Source: Scheffersomyces stipitis CBS 6054
Lineage: Eukaryota > Ascomycota > Pichiomycetes > Serinales > Debaryomycetaceae
Direction of reading: 5' to 3'
Assembly (NCBI RefSeq): GCF_000209165.1
Contig: NC_009042.1
Span: 62,001-126,000, forward strand
DNA: 64,000 nucleotides
The notes beneath the pieces are model-generated. The model saw only the letters and a list, made by a program, of their open reading frames with translations, was not told the DNA's origin and ran no database searches. Below are positions 50,893 to 60,969 of the stretch, in pieces (within the stretch, counting starts at the first letter, position 1; the number at the start of each line of letters is the position of its first letter). The translations under genes and the position numbers were made by a program.

Positions 50893-51077
50893 ATATTAAC
50901 GAGCCAGTAAACTTCTTTCCATCCATTGTTGATAATTACTGGTATTGCAAATACAATCGATTTTAAGTTTTCTAATCATATCTACAACGTTACGAACTAA
51001 TGCTACTGTTTATACAATGCAATGATTACTATGCTATTAACTATGTTACACTTCTATTTTGGTATGTATAATTGATC

Positions 51078-54000
51078 TTATTCTAGACTTCTTCTGGCAG
51101 TACAGTATGCGTCCAGTATCACAATGGCCTCGTAAGTACCTTCAAGACTGGCCAAAACAGTATACTCATATTCCATGATATTGTCAATGGTATGAGTCTC
51201 TATTATCTTTCTGGCTTCAGCCTTCTTCTTCAGCTTCTTGTCGTTTAATTCTGTAGTCCTAACGTATGTCACAGTGAATGGTGGAACCCCAAAGAATCTG
51301 AAAATCAATTCTGTCTGTTCTCCTTCATGTAAATCCTCAACAATATAATCACCTTTATTGACTTCGACAGAAGGCAAATCGTGAACTTGTAGTTTCAAAT
51401 CCTCTCTTGGTGAACCAAGAGCTGTAAAGTTAACCAAACAACTACTAGCTGAAGAATCCTGAACAGCATCGATAGTCAAGAATCCTGGCTTGGAAGCCAA
51501 TCTCAGGAAAAGAAATGGCACTTCAGCCTTCTGCAACTTCTCGTTAAAATTGTAGTACACGGTATAAGGTGACACACCTGTCAACTTGAATGCAATGTGG
51601 TCTCCAACACAATAATGTTGCTGGGTCGGGTAGCTATTGAAGATGTTTGGAACTTCGGTTATTGCTATAATGTAATTGTTTGAAGGAAGGAAATCTTTTT
51701 TCGAACACCCGTTACCATCAGTTACTTCATTAATGGTTAAGATATGTTCACCAACCTTGATAGACTTATTACCATTGACAACAATGGAGTTTTCAGTAAC
51801 CTTTGAAAAAATTAATGTTTCCTTTAAACCAGTAGCCGCATGTGTCAATGTGGCATTGATCTTAAATGGGAACGAACCGCTGAGTTGAATAGGTATTTTC
51901 ACGAGAGGCTTCCCAGGTCTGACTCTATTCTCGCAAAGTTGAGAAATTTGAAGTTCTTGGTCAAATTCCAATGATGGCAAAGGGTTGACATCGTAGAAGA
52001 CTCTCGGCAATTTCTGATGGAAATTCCGAACTTTTTCTTTTGTATACAAGTTGTCATAAATACCCTTGAACGCATATTCGTACCTTCCACTGTGAGCAGT
52101 TGGTAAGTCGATCATCAATTGACGAGAAGCCACATTCATGGATCTAGTTTCTACTCTTCCATTTGGATATCTAATTTCATAGTCAACGACAAATGGCACG
52201 GTTCCTTCAAGGGTGATTTGCACTTGGTTCTTACAGTCTTGACAGATTGGTTGTAAATGAAGGGCAGAATCGTCTTTATGTTGCTTCATTTCCTTAGGAC
52301 TGGAAACTACAAGTCTTGGTCTATCATAGTAAGACACAGTGATTTTCTTGTCTTGGCCTATAACCTTTCCGCTACACCCTCCATTTTCAAAGTTTGCAAG
52401 TGAATACTCTCCGGCTGCATTAACTCGAAGTGGTCTATTGCCTTGTAAGGATCTTCTAGTACGCTTGGTCTTATCGAAAAGATCAATAAAATCGTATTCA
52501 ATCTTGTCGTTGTTGGTTCTTCCAACAGAAGATTTGATTTTAATTGGAATCTCAACTGAGTCACCTTCCACAATCTGAAAATGACTGACTTCATTATTGA
52601 TTTGAACCTCTGGTATGTCGGTTCTGCTATTGATTATGATTCTTTCTCTTTCATCCAAAATGGCATTACAACCAGCCTTGTCTGTAATATTGGATAACTT
52701 TATTTCGTACTTTCCTCCTTTAATTGATTCTGGTACTTCGATTTCATAGGACAGTATATCCTCTATTGTGACTGTATTGACCAATTTTTGACCTGTACGA
52801 ACATCGACAAAATCATAATTAAATGTGAATGGACCATTGCCTTCAAAGTATAGTGGAATCTTTGCTCTTTCTCCAAAACACGTGTTTATTGTTTTCTGTT
52901 GTGCATTTCCCGCAAAAAATGATACTCTTGACGGTTTCTTAAAGTATGTCAGATACGTAAATCTCAGTTCATCCAATACGACAGGTCTCTGGTTGTAGTT
53001 GAGATCTTTGAGATTGTTGAAAACGACCACGTAGTTTCCTTCTGCTGGAGGACGGAAAGTGAAAGAATGCCTCTTCTCCAATGTTCTGATTAATCTGGAA
53101 GATTTTCCATTCGAGCTATGAACAGGTCTCAAGATCCCATTGGACTGTCTCGTATAAATATGATATTGAACTTGAAAAGGTGGTTTTCCAGACAAATCAA
53201 GATCAAAAGTGTAACCAACAGTTCCGAGACACTTATCCGAAATAGGTGTAGCATTAATATCAACTGTTGGAGGCTGAGCAACGGTAATATTCACAGCTTG
53301 TCCTACAAGTTCACAGTCGCAATACCTAGTCTTGGCTTCCAACAATTGGTAGATACCCGGTTGAGAAATCTGAATACCGTGATCAAGATCACTTCTTTTG
53401 GTAAACTCTTTGGTTATATTTGTTGCTGTATTAAGTAAATGAACGATAGTTACAGATAATGGAAAATCAGTTTCTTTCAACGATTCGGTGCCCAATATCT
53501 TGATTGTCTTTTTGTCATCAAGAAGCAACTCTGTAACTGAATCCAGGTCAACAATTTGCAATTTTGGGCCTCTCTTTAATTCATATTCAAATCTGATGTC
53601 CTTTTCATCTGATAAGGGGTTGTACCTTTTGGTGTTTCCTAAGTAATCCCTTATTTCGATCAATTGAAACTTCAATATTCCTTCTCCTGCTACGGAAAAA
53701 AAGTCACTATCCTTTGAGATTTCTTGTTCCAATGTATTTCTGCTGATCTGATATGCTTTTAGCCACGATATATCTTTGCTGGACGATGACGTTGTCTTGT
53801 CGCCTATTGTAACATTGAATTCTTTGTAGAATTTTCCATTCAAAGATGAAGAGATCAATACTGACATAGGAGTTACACCGAAGGACTCAACTAAAGGCAT
53901 ATGCAAACTGTCCTCATCCTGTTTACTGTTTATACATCTGTAGTTCTTAGAATCGTCGAAATTAGGTGGATATGAAAATTGGGCTCTAGGACAGCTGGAA

Positions 54001-54860
54001 ATCAAGAACTCGGACTTGTAGGTTCTGATGCTTAATCCCTTTGAATCTGTCACGCTTTTGATCTTATACGAGCCAGGCTCGCTGATTGGGAACAGGATGT
54101 AGAAGACACGATCGTCGCCTCGTTTGAACTCAGGATACTTGGATAAATAACGGTAGTCTCCTCTCAATAACCTACGTAGGGAGTGACCTTTGAAGTCCAC
54201 ATTCTTGATTTCATTGTTGACCGCAGTATGTTCAATTTGTAAGTAGCCAATATCGGTGGTTGTATTGAACTCTACTGGCATCTCTAGAATCTGATTAGGG
54301 TCCAAACAGAGCTGATCAAAATGGAAAGGATTCATTCGGGCAGAAGAATCAGGCAAATAATGAATGGTGAGTTTACCCTTGAAATGGGAATCCATATCCA
54401 CTACAGAGTTCAAGTCAATTGAGTCCCCTACAATGGTCAATTCCCTGTTCTGGAACACCAATTTCCATAACGGCATGAATATACTTCCCAATAATGGGCC
54501 CGGTACGCTGCTTACAAGGAAAAATGTCACTCCATTGAGCAAGAGCGCAAACAACAATGTCTTCAAGGGAGAAAAGATCAAGTACTGGATACTCAATACT
54601 GGCAAGAGCCACAAGAAGAGGCCATCTATGATAGCATACTTCAAGACAAACGAGAAATTGTTCAATGGAGTCAAAGCATATTCTGCCAAGGCATTTGATT
54701 TTAGCAACGTGACATCATAAAGCTTCCAACTCTGAATTAAAACAAATAGTGACAATACAAAAAGTCTCTGGGTAGCCTCATCAAGTATATGAGACGGTAT
54801 GAGAGGTCGCAGTTCCTGGGACGTATTGCGGCGCAATCGAGCCTTTTCTTTTTCAGCCAT
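51078..54860 (-). CDS. POM152: Nuclear pore membrane glycoprotein Pom152
   Basis: Pom152 anchors the nuclear pore in the pore membrane and forms a lumenal ring through its Ig-like repeats. I use the ATG at 54860 (1260 aa; S. cerevisiae 1337). The frame opens 21 bases earlier only at a GTG. The N-terminus is basic (AEKEKARLRRN), then three hydrophobic segments (~30-48, ~75-105 and ~100-125). The remainder is a series of Ig-like beta domains with recurrent phrases such as GTVPFVVDYEIRYPNG, GNGPFTFNYDFVD, GVPPFTVTYVRT and YDDxNGC/AGC-type cysteine pairs. Many N-glycosylation sequons are present. The final ICDAYCTARRSLE-like end is intact. Upstream is a TCACGTGA box (55021-55028). Confidence 0.92.
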   Translation of the reverse strand: MAEKEKARLRRNTSQELRPLIPSHILDEATQRLFVLSLFVLIQSWKLYDVTLLKSNALAEYALTPLNNFSFVLKYAIIDGLFLWLLPVLSIQYLIFSPLKTLLFALLLNGVTFFLVSSVPGPLLGSIFMPLWKLVFQNRELTIVGDSIDLNSVVDMDSHFKGKLTIHYLPDSSARMNPFHFDQLCLDPNQILEMPVEFNTTTDIGYLQIEHTAVNNEIKNVDFKGHSLRRLLRGDYRYLSKYPEFKRGDDRVFYILFPISEPGSYKIKSVTDSKGLSIRTYKSEFLISSCPRAQFSYPPNFDDSKNYRCINSKQDEDSLHMPLVESFGVTPMSVLISSSLNGKFYKEFNVTIGDKTTSSSSKDISWLKAYQISRNTLEQEISKDSDFFSVAGEGILKFQLIEIRDYLGNTKRYNPLSDEKDIRFEYELKRGPKLQIVDLDSVTELLLDDKKTIKILGTESLKETDFPLSVTIVHLLNTATNITKEFTKRSDLDHGIQISQPGIYQLLEAKTRYCDCELVGQAVNITVAQPPTVDINATPISDKCLGTVGYTFDLDLSGKPPFQVQYHIYTRQSNGILRPVHSSNGKSSRLIRTLEKRHSFTFRPPAEGNYVVVFNNLKDLNYNQRPVVLDELRFTYLTYFKKPSRVSFFAGNAQQKTINTCFGERAKIPLYFEGNGPFTFNYDFVDVRTGQKLVNTVTIEDILSYEIEVPESIKGGKYEIKLSNITDKAGCNAILDERERIIINSRTDIPEVQINNEVSHFQIVEGDSVEIPIKIKSSVGRTNNDKIEYDFIDLFDKTKRTRRSLQGNRPLRVNAAGEYSLANFENGGCSGKVIGQDKKITVSYYDRPRLVVSSPKEMKQHKDDSALHLQPICQDCKNQVQITLEGTVPFVVDYEIRYPNGRVETRSMNVASRQLMIDLPTAHSGRYEYAFKGIYDNLYTKEKVRNFHQKLPRVFYDVNPLPSLEFDQELQISQLCENRVRPGKPLVKIPIQLSGSFPFKINATLTHAATGLKETLIFSKVTENSIVVNGNKSIKVGEHILTINEVTDGNGCSKKDFLPSNNYIIAITEVPNIFNSYPTQQHYCVGDHIAFKLTGVSPYTVYYNFNEKLQKAEVPFLFLRLASKPGFLTIDAVQDSSASSCLVNFTALGSPREDLKLQVHDLPSVEVNKGDYIVEDLHEGEQTELIFRFFGVPPFTVTYVRTTELNDKKLKKKAEARKIIETHTIDNIMEYEYTVLASLEGTYEAIVILDAYCTARRSLE

Positions 54861-55366
54861 ATTTTTCAGACGATGGAGCACATTAACAAACTCCTACTGG
54901 CTAGTTTTGAGTTTTTCTTTGTTGTTTGTCTGTAAGAGAAGGGCAATAGACATTTGAATCGATCTAGCGATATTTTGTTAATGAAAATAAACATTTCAGA
55001 ATCCTGCAGGGTGTGTTAAGTCACGTGAAAACGTTAAACGAGATGCCAGTAGAGTAGTTAGCAGCTAAAACCATCCCAGATTTTACACAATTTGCCAGTT
55101 TTAGTTCTTTGGGACTCATTTGTCACAGCTAAATATAAGTTTAGATTTACTCTGATCCTCAACAGATAATGATTTTGCAAACTTTGCCTACCTCTATTTT
55201 AATAATTTGCAAGGAATTAATATTTTGATGAAGGTTGCGAAAAAAGACCCAAAAAAGAAAATTGTGAGATCGCAAGAACCCAAATAAAGCTCTACTATGA
55301 CATGGTTCAATAATATTAAATTGTTTCTATGATAAATGCTATTAATTTTAGATGCTCAATGTGCAG
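54861..55366. promoter_or_regulatory. POM152 promoter / ECM16 3' region
   Basis: 506 bp with a TCACGTGA E-box at 55021-55028, 161 bp before the POM152 start. A GGTTGCGAAAA word occurs near 55234. No gene seen. Confidence 0.5.
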
Positions 55367-58300
55367 CTATGATTCTGTCACCCAAGCTCCATTCTGCTTC
55401 ACCTGAATCACCTTAATTGCTGGCAAGTCCCAGCCAACACCACCCGAGCCGATGGCGGCCCCAAATCTGGGAACTACGTAGCATTCTCTTTTGTTTGGGG
55501 TGATATTCTTAGGAGCATATGGATGGCCCAAAGGTTTGGAGTATGTAAGAAGTGGCGAGTTCCGAGCAAGATTAGCCAATTGCTTACCGCTGACTCCAAC
55601 CAATGGCTTCATTCTTACTCTAGGACCTTTACCTTCTTTGATATTAGCTCCAGTATTCAAACTTTGGTATACCAAGTATGAGCCTGGAATGGAACCACTT
55701 CCGGTTATTATGGAGTTAGGATGTATGTACACGTATGGCTCCGACTCAGCATCGGTACTGATAGGATAGACGGGGATATAAGGGATATTGGTGAGGGAAG
55801 TCTTGTTAGGTATATTGATATCGGTGGATGCCAAGTCTCCTCTGATTGCAATTTGGTCGATGAATCCAGCTGCAACCATCTGCTTTATAGCTGCTACCTG
55901 CTTCTTATCAGGAATTTTTAGCTTCATACTCTTTTCTACAGCACCAGTATTGTTGGCAATAGAGTCAACAGCAGTATGAGACTTAACTATGAAATCCACC
56001 TGCTTTCTCAACTTTGCGATTTCTTCCATCAACTTAGGACGTAAAAAGTTGTTCCTGAGGAAGCCAGCCTTCTTGTCTTGAGGGACATGATCAAATGCAC
56101 AAACCGCAGAAAGCAACATCAAAGCGTCACTTTCTTTATCCAATTTTGAGAACATAGCTCTTGATTGGTTGAACTTAACTCTTGTTTTTCTCTTTTCTTC
56201 TTCCTCATCTTGGTTCCTTTCTTCTTCCTCGTCGTCAGAATTGACCCTTCTTGTATTTATTCCAAGTTCGTTCTCTGTGAGAAATGGATCTCCAACGGAC
56301 AAGGCAGAGACAAGAGCTACAATGTAAGGAAGACAGTCAAGTTGGTTACCTATAATCAAGATTTTAGCAAATCGAGGACTGAGAGGGAAATGGGACATTG
56401 TTCTTCCCAAGTCAGTCACCTGTTTCGTTTCTCTATCCAAGGCTCCTAAGATTGTCAAGAGTCTTTCAGCTTTCCTAAGAGCAGTTCTATCAGGAGGAGT
56501 TGGGAATGGGAAATTAATTATTTGGTCAATGCCCATACTCTTCATTGAGAGAACAATACTTTCGAAAGGCATTCGTAAAATTTCTGGAGTGCTGAACTGT
56601 GCAAAGAATGATTCAAAAACAGCAGACGAATACAACCTGTAGCAATGACCAGGTCCAGTTCTACCAGCTCTACCAGATCTTTGATCTGCAGAAGCCTTAG
56701 AAACCCAGTCGATTTCAAAGGATTGCACTCCGTTTTCTTCGTTGTATTTTCTTTCTTTAGAACGACCACAATCTACCACGTAACGTATTCCTGGTATAGT
56801 CAAAGATGTCTCAGCTACATTGGTAGCTACAATACAGATTCTGCTACCAGGAGGTGGGGACTCAAACACCTTCATCTGTTGCTTCGTTGGTAATAATGAG
56901 TAAAGTGGTAAAACATATAAGGGGTCATTCTCGGATTGGTGAGGCTCTAAAACCTCTTCAAAGCCTTCTTCCTCTTCTTCGTCTTCGTCGCTAACCTCTT
57001 CATCTCCTTCCTGTTCCATGAGCTCTCTGACATTGACGCTGAAATCAACGTCTTCAGCTTCGGCATCAGTTTCCTTGTTGAGCCTGACCTGTTGTTCTTC
57101 ATCGTACTTAATTGAGTTCTTCTTACGTCCTGTTTCTTGAAATGGAAACTGCTGGCGTAATTTCTTCACTAATGTGGTGATTTCATTCTGTCCAGTCAAG
57201 AAAACCAAGATCCCCCCTGGTGGTAACTTCTTGTGGATTTTACAAGTCTTCTTGAATGCTTCATCAATGTAGTCGAAGTTTGTCTTCTTGCTGAAATGAA
57301 CACTTACTGGGTACTGTCTAGCATCAACTTTCAAAATTGGAGGAGGAATCTTGAACAAGGTTTGATTATCAGAAAAGTCAGATACTCTCAATGTTGCAGA
57401 CATAATAATGAGTTTCAAAGGCTTGTACTTCTCCGGGTTTTCAGTGCTGTATTTTCTTCTCAACTTCAAGACACGACTCAACATACCAATCAAGATATCA
57501 GTATTGATGTTTCTTTCGTGAGCCTCGTCGATAATGATTGCAGAGTACTTTGTGATCAAGAAGTCTTTCATCATTTCTCTCAACAAGATACCATCAGTCA
57601 TGAACTTTAGGGCAGTACCATTTGGTTTTCCTTCGTTTTTTATAGTAGCATCGAATCTAATTTGGTAACCAACTCTTTCTCCATGGTCTCCCAATTCATT
57701 TCCTACTCTTTCAGCCATGGACACAGCGGCAACTCTTCTGGGTTGGGTGACACCAATCATACCTGGGTACAATTCACTTCCATCATTTCCAAAACCAGCT
57801 TCATACAAGAACTGAGGAACTTGAGTGGTTTTACCAGACCCGGTCTCACCACAAATAACTACACAGTCATGGTGGTGAATTGCTTCCATGATTCTGTGTT
57901 CTTCTCCAAATACTGGTAAGTTCATTCTTTGTTTCTGGATTTCATCTGATCTTGTGACCTCAACGAAAAATGCATCTCTTTGCAATTGCTGATTGATTGG
58001 AATATAATTTTCGTCATCTTCGGGACGATCGAAATCCTCCTCGTGAACTGTAGGTTTAGAGTATTTTTCCTTGACAGCAGCAGAAACCTCCGGCATTGAA
58101 GTGTTTTCCCTTCCCTCAATTTGACGAACTTGTTGATCTGCCCATTCTTTAAAAGATTCTGCGATTTTGGAATGCTTGGGTTTGCTCTGTAGAAGACGAG
58201 GAATTTCTTCTTCTTCTTCTTCGTCGCTATCTTCGTCACTTTCTTCATCACTTTCTTCATCACTTTCTTCGTCGCTTTCTTCGCTATTTTCGTGATCGAC

Positions 58301-59266
58301 TTCATCTAATTCTTCAGCACTGTCGTCATCGTCCTGATCTACTTCTTCAGCACTGCCTTCATTTTCTTCGTCATCTTCTTCTTCTTCTTCTTCATCGTGT
58401 TCGTCAGAAGATGACATGAAGTCGTCTTCATCGGCCAACTTCAACCTCTTCCTTTCCTCTTGTTCAACCTTAAGTCTCCATGTATACTTTTTATGCAGTG
58501 TAGATCTCTCAATCTTCGGTAAGTTTGCGAATCCAAACCCTGAACCACTACCTCCAAATTTAGCTGGACGGTTATCTACAAAAGAAGATGTTGTCGAAGC
58601 AGTAGTTTCACCAAATTCAGATAAGGAGTCTGCGTCAGAATCTTGATCATCTATTTCAGAATTTTCGCTCTTATCTTTGATGGAAGATTCCTCCTGAGTG
58701 GGTTCGCCATAAAATTGACCATCATCTTCGTCCCATTCCTTAACTTCCCTTGTTTCGTAAAGTACATCCTTTGTCCATTCGTCTGCTCTTCCTTGCCTTT
58801 CGAGTTCTAAAGCTTCTATCATATCTTCTCTTTTTGTCAGTTTACCCCTTCCTAAGTTCTTGGATGCCGTCAAAATGCTAGTATCTATCTTTGTTTTGGA
58901 CAATTTTTCCAATAAATCTTTCTTTTCCTCTCTCTTTAACTGATGGTCTATATACTTGTCAAGTCTCTTTCTCTTAGACCTCGACATTTTGGACTCCTTC
59001 TGGTTTTCGGCATATAGGGTGGCTTCCAAAGTTCTCTTGCGTTCCAATTTTTCTTCGTCTGTCATGGGCTTTAGTATTTCAGAATTGGAGTTTTCTTCGT
59101 TGAAAAGTTTAGTAGGATCTACATTCGCAGCTGCTGGCTCATCTCCATTGATTGCTTCTTCTGTGGGTCTATTGAACTGTTTGTTTCTGACTTTCCTTAA
59201 GGCTGCCTGCTTAGCAAGCATGCCTGAACGAGCCTTCTCGTTAAATCTCTTTCTATATTTCCCCAT
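55367..59266 (-). CDS. ECM16: DEAH-box RNA helicase Ecm16/Dhr1 (18S rRNA processing)
   Basis: Dhr1 (human DHX37) releases U3 snoRNA from pre-18S rRNA during small-subunit assembly in the nucleolus. The ATG at 59266 gives 1299 aa beginning MGKYRKRFNEKARSGMLAKQ, as in S. cerevisiae (1267 aa). An upstream in-frame ATG would add 27 unlikely residues. The N-terminal ~390 residues are charged with long acidic runs. They include a Ser/Asp/Glu five-residue repeat and the conserved FVDNRPAKFGGSGSGFGF. The helicase core has GETGSGKTTQ, DEAH (IIIDEAHERNINTD), SAT, FLTGQNEIT with an acidic insert, TNVAETSLTIPG and QRSGRAGRTGPG. Winged-helix, ratchet and OB-fold parts end with GWDLPAIKVIQVKQNGAWV. It is divergent from NYV1. 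Confidence 0.96.
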   Translation of the reverse strand: MGKYRKRFNEKARSGMLAKQAALRKVRNKQFNRPTEEAINGDEPAAANVDPTKLFNEENSNSEILKPMTDEEKLERKRTLEATLYAENQKESKMSRSKRKRLDKYIDHQLKREEKKDLLEKLSKTKIDTSILTASKNLGRGKLTKREDMIEALELERQGRADEWTKDVLYETREVKEWDEDDGQFYGEPTQEESSIKDKSENSEIDDQDSDADSLSEFGETTASTTSSFVDNRPAKFGGSGSGFGFANLPKIERSTLHKKYTWRLKVEQEERKRLKLADEDDFMSSSDEHDEEEEEEDDEENEGSAEEVDQDDDDSAEELDEVDHENSEESDEESDEESDEESDEDSDEEEEEEIPRLLQSKPKHSKIAESFKEWADQQVRQIEGRENTSMPEVSAAVKEKYSKPTVHEEDFDRPEDDENYIPINQQLQRDAFFVEVTRSDEIQKQRMNLPVFGEEHRIMEAIHHHDCVVICGETGSGKTTQVPQFLYEAGFGNDGSELYPGMIGVTQPRRVAAVSMAERVGNELGDHGERVGYQIRFDATIKNEGKPNGTALKFMTDGILLREMMKDFLITKYSAIIIDEAHERNINTDILIGMLSRVLKLRRKYSTENPEKYKPLKLIIMSATLRVSDFSDNQTLFKIPPPILKVDARQYPVSVHFSKKTNFDYIDEAFKKTCKIHKKLPPGGILVFLTGQNEITTLVKKLRQQFPFQETGRKKNSIKYDEEQQVRLNKETDAEAEDVDFSVNVRELMEQEGDEEVSDEDEEEEEGFEEVLEPHQSENDPLYVLPLYSLLPTKQQMKVFESPPPGSRICIVATNVAETSLTIPGIRYVVDCGRSKERKYNEENGVQSFEIDWVSKASADQRSGRAGRTGPGHCYRLYSSAVFESFFAQFSTPEILRMPFESIVLSMKSMGIDQIINFPFPTPPDRTALRKAERLLTILGALDRETKQVTDLGRTMSHFPLSPRFAKILIIGNQLDCLPYIVALVSALSVGDPFLTENELGINTRRVNSDDEEEERNQDEEEEKRKTRVKFNQSRAMFSKLDKESDALMLLSAVCAFDHVPQDKKAGFLRNNFLRPKLMEEIAKLRKQVDFIVKSHTAVDSIANNTGAVEKSMKLKIPDKKQVAAIKQMVAAGFIDQIAIRGDLASTDINIPNKTSLTNIPYIPVYPISTDAESEPYVYIHPNSIITGSGSIPGSYLVYQSLNTGANIKEGKGPRVRMKPLVGVSGKQLANLARNSPLLTYSKPLGHPYAPKNITPNKRECYVVPRFGAAIGSGGVGWDLPAIKVIQVKQNGAWVTES

Positions 59267-59867
59267 TGGTCGCTGATCTCGATAATTTTGAATATATACT
59301 TCTATGCTGATATATTTTTCATTAAATAAATTTGTATGCACTTGCATATAACCGAGAAGACCTCACGTGACAAGAAAGTATTTGGAGAAATATCACTCTA
59401 AGTACAAGCATGGGGTCCTTGGTCAGACAGTGTACTAGAGGCAAGTTCTCGTTTAATGTAAACTTCATGAAGAAGTCTTAGTTTTGATCTTAATGGTCGA
59501 CAAAATGTAGTAGGCATGTTCTTAGTAATGAATATTACAATATGGCTGCGAATTCTGTGAATTCTAGCGATAATTGCGAAACAAGAATGTCTCAATTCAG
59601 AATGCATTTATTCAGGCAAACGAATCAAATTGACGAATTTGGCATTTCCATAGTATCACAATACTTGTTGATAGTATAATATGACTAGATTTCCACTCCG
59701 ATACCCATTAATAGCAATTTGTTGGCTGTCTCATCACTTGCTTAAACGGCTCATCTTGCACGTGATCGAACAGGAAACAATTTTGTGGAGAAAGGGACTA
59801 TTTTAGATTCATCTGCTTATCGACTACCAGTCATACGAGTTCCGAAAGCTAGAGCAACTGGTTCAAC
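59267..59867. promoter_or_regulatory. Divergent promoter region of ECM16 and NYV1
   Basis: 601 bp with two CACGTG boxes: TCACGTGA at 59363-59370, 97 bp before ECM16, and GCACGTGA near 59758-59765, about 105 bp before the NYV1 ATG. Each may serve the nearer gene. Confidence 0.55.
59363..59370. promoter_or_regulatory. CACGTG E-box close to the ECM16 start
   Basis: TCACGTGA, matching the Cbf1-type RTCACGTG core. In CTG-clade yeasts Cbf1-like sites are associated with ribosome-related genes, which would suit ECM16. Position supports it; binding is not shown. Confidence 0.45.
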
Positions 59868-60846
59868 ATGAATAATTCAGATCTCCATAAACATTGTAAG
59901 TATATCCACTAAATCAAAGAGCAGAAAAGTCACTGATGTGTGATTTTTGTTCCACTTCTCGATGAATACCTCATTGTGAGATTGTAGTTCAATTTACTGA
60001 CTATGACAAGTGATACACACGACGTTGACGTCCAACTCAACCACGCTTTATACCTATGAGAATCATCAGCTTATTCCCCTCATAAACAATCTAAATTGTT
60101 CTGAGATCATTTCTCAGGAATTAGGGTTGATCAATGCTTCGAAAACTTTAGTAGGTTCTATTCCTCTCACTACCAATTCCACCAATATGCGACTTCTGCT
60201 TTATTTCATGAAGAAATCGTTAACCAATGCCGATGGAAGTAGTGATATGATCACGGTAGTGACGATAGCGCATGCAAATGTAAACAAAACGCTCGTGTTG
60301 ACAATATTGAAAAAGATTACGGATAAGTACATCGAATTCAGGCTCGATTCTGATCCTACTAAAAGTGACCAGCCACAACAATTGAAGCATAAAATGGGAG
60401 AATTCAAGCCTTACATGAATCAAATCATAAAGTTTGAAGAGATAAACTACGACACAAACCAGCGAATGTATAGCTATGGAAATCGAAATGATGGCACTGA
60501 CAATGAAACTTCTGCATTGCTTGGAAGCTCGAGTTCGGACCAAATCAACCCCAACCAGCTTCTTTTGGCAAACGAAGAAGTAGAAGAAGTCAGGCAATTC
60601 ATGTTGGAGAACATCAATAAACTCCTCAGTCGAGGAGATAAAATCAACCTGTTGGTTGATCAAACAGATAGGTTAACAACTTCATCTCTGGTTTTCCAGA
60701 AACGGTCACAGCAGATCCGTAGAAAAATGTGGCTAAGTAAATCAAAATTCATGCTCACTATTGTAGGAGTGGCTATCTTCATCATTTACATCCTCTTGGG
60801 GTCCCTGTGTGGATTCCCATTGTTTGACCATTGCATCCATCACTGA
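59868..60846 (+). CDS. NYV1: Vacuolar R-SNARE Nyv1-type (longin SNARE), spliced
   Basis: Exon 1 (59868-59895) and exon 2 (60011-60846) encode 287 residues. The long frame alone starts at a GTG, and splicing supplies an ATG and creates codon TTG at the joint, giving HKHLIHTTLTSNSTTLYTYE. That restores the first beta-strand of a longin domain (LIxxxLxSxxTTLxxYE). The longin domain spans ~10-140, a polar Asn/Ser/Asp-rich linker follows, and the SNARE motif (~200-258) includes VRQFMLENINKLLSRGDKINLLVDQTDRL with the zero-layer Arg in LLSRGDK. A C-terminal membrane anchor is at ~260-280. Nyv1 drives vacuole fusion; a VAMP7-like role is the safer statement. It converges on DPB4. Confidence 0.85.
59896..60010 (+). 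other. Spliceosomal intron in NYV1
   Basis: 115 nt. The 5' site is GTAAGT (59896-59901), the branch is the variant TACTGAC (59995-60001) and the 3' AAG ends at 60010. The branch-to-AG spacing (~9 bases) equals that of the intron at 4368-4432. The first exon is only 28 nt. Confidence 0.82.
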
Positions 60847-60969
60847 TAGAAAAAAAGTTCCATACTGAAAGCAAAGGTAGATTACTATAGCGAACGGTAG
60901 GTCTATTTATACGTTTCAAAACTTGCTTATATATAATACATATGCTCCAATTATACATATTCTCTAATT

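Noticed and set aside
57922..58305. 127-codon minus-strand frame rich in Lys
   Set aside because: Alternative frame of the acidic repeat region of ECM16.
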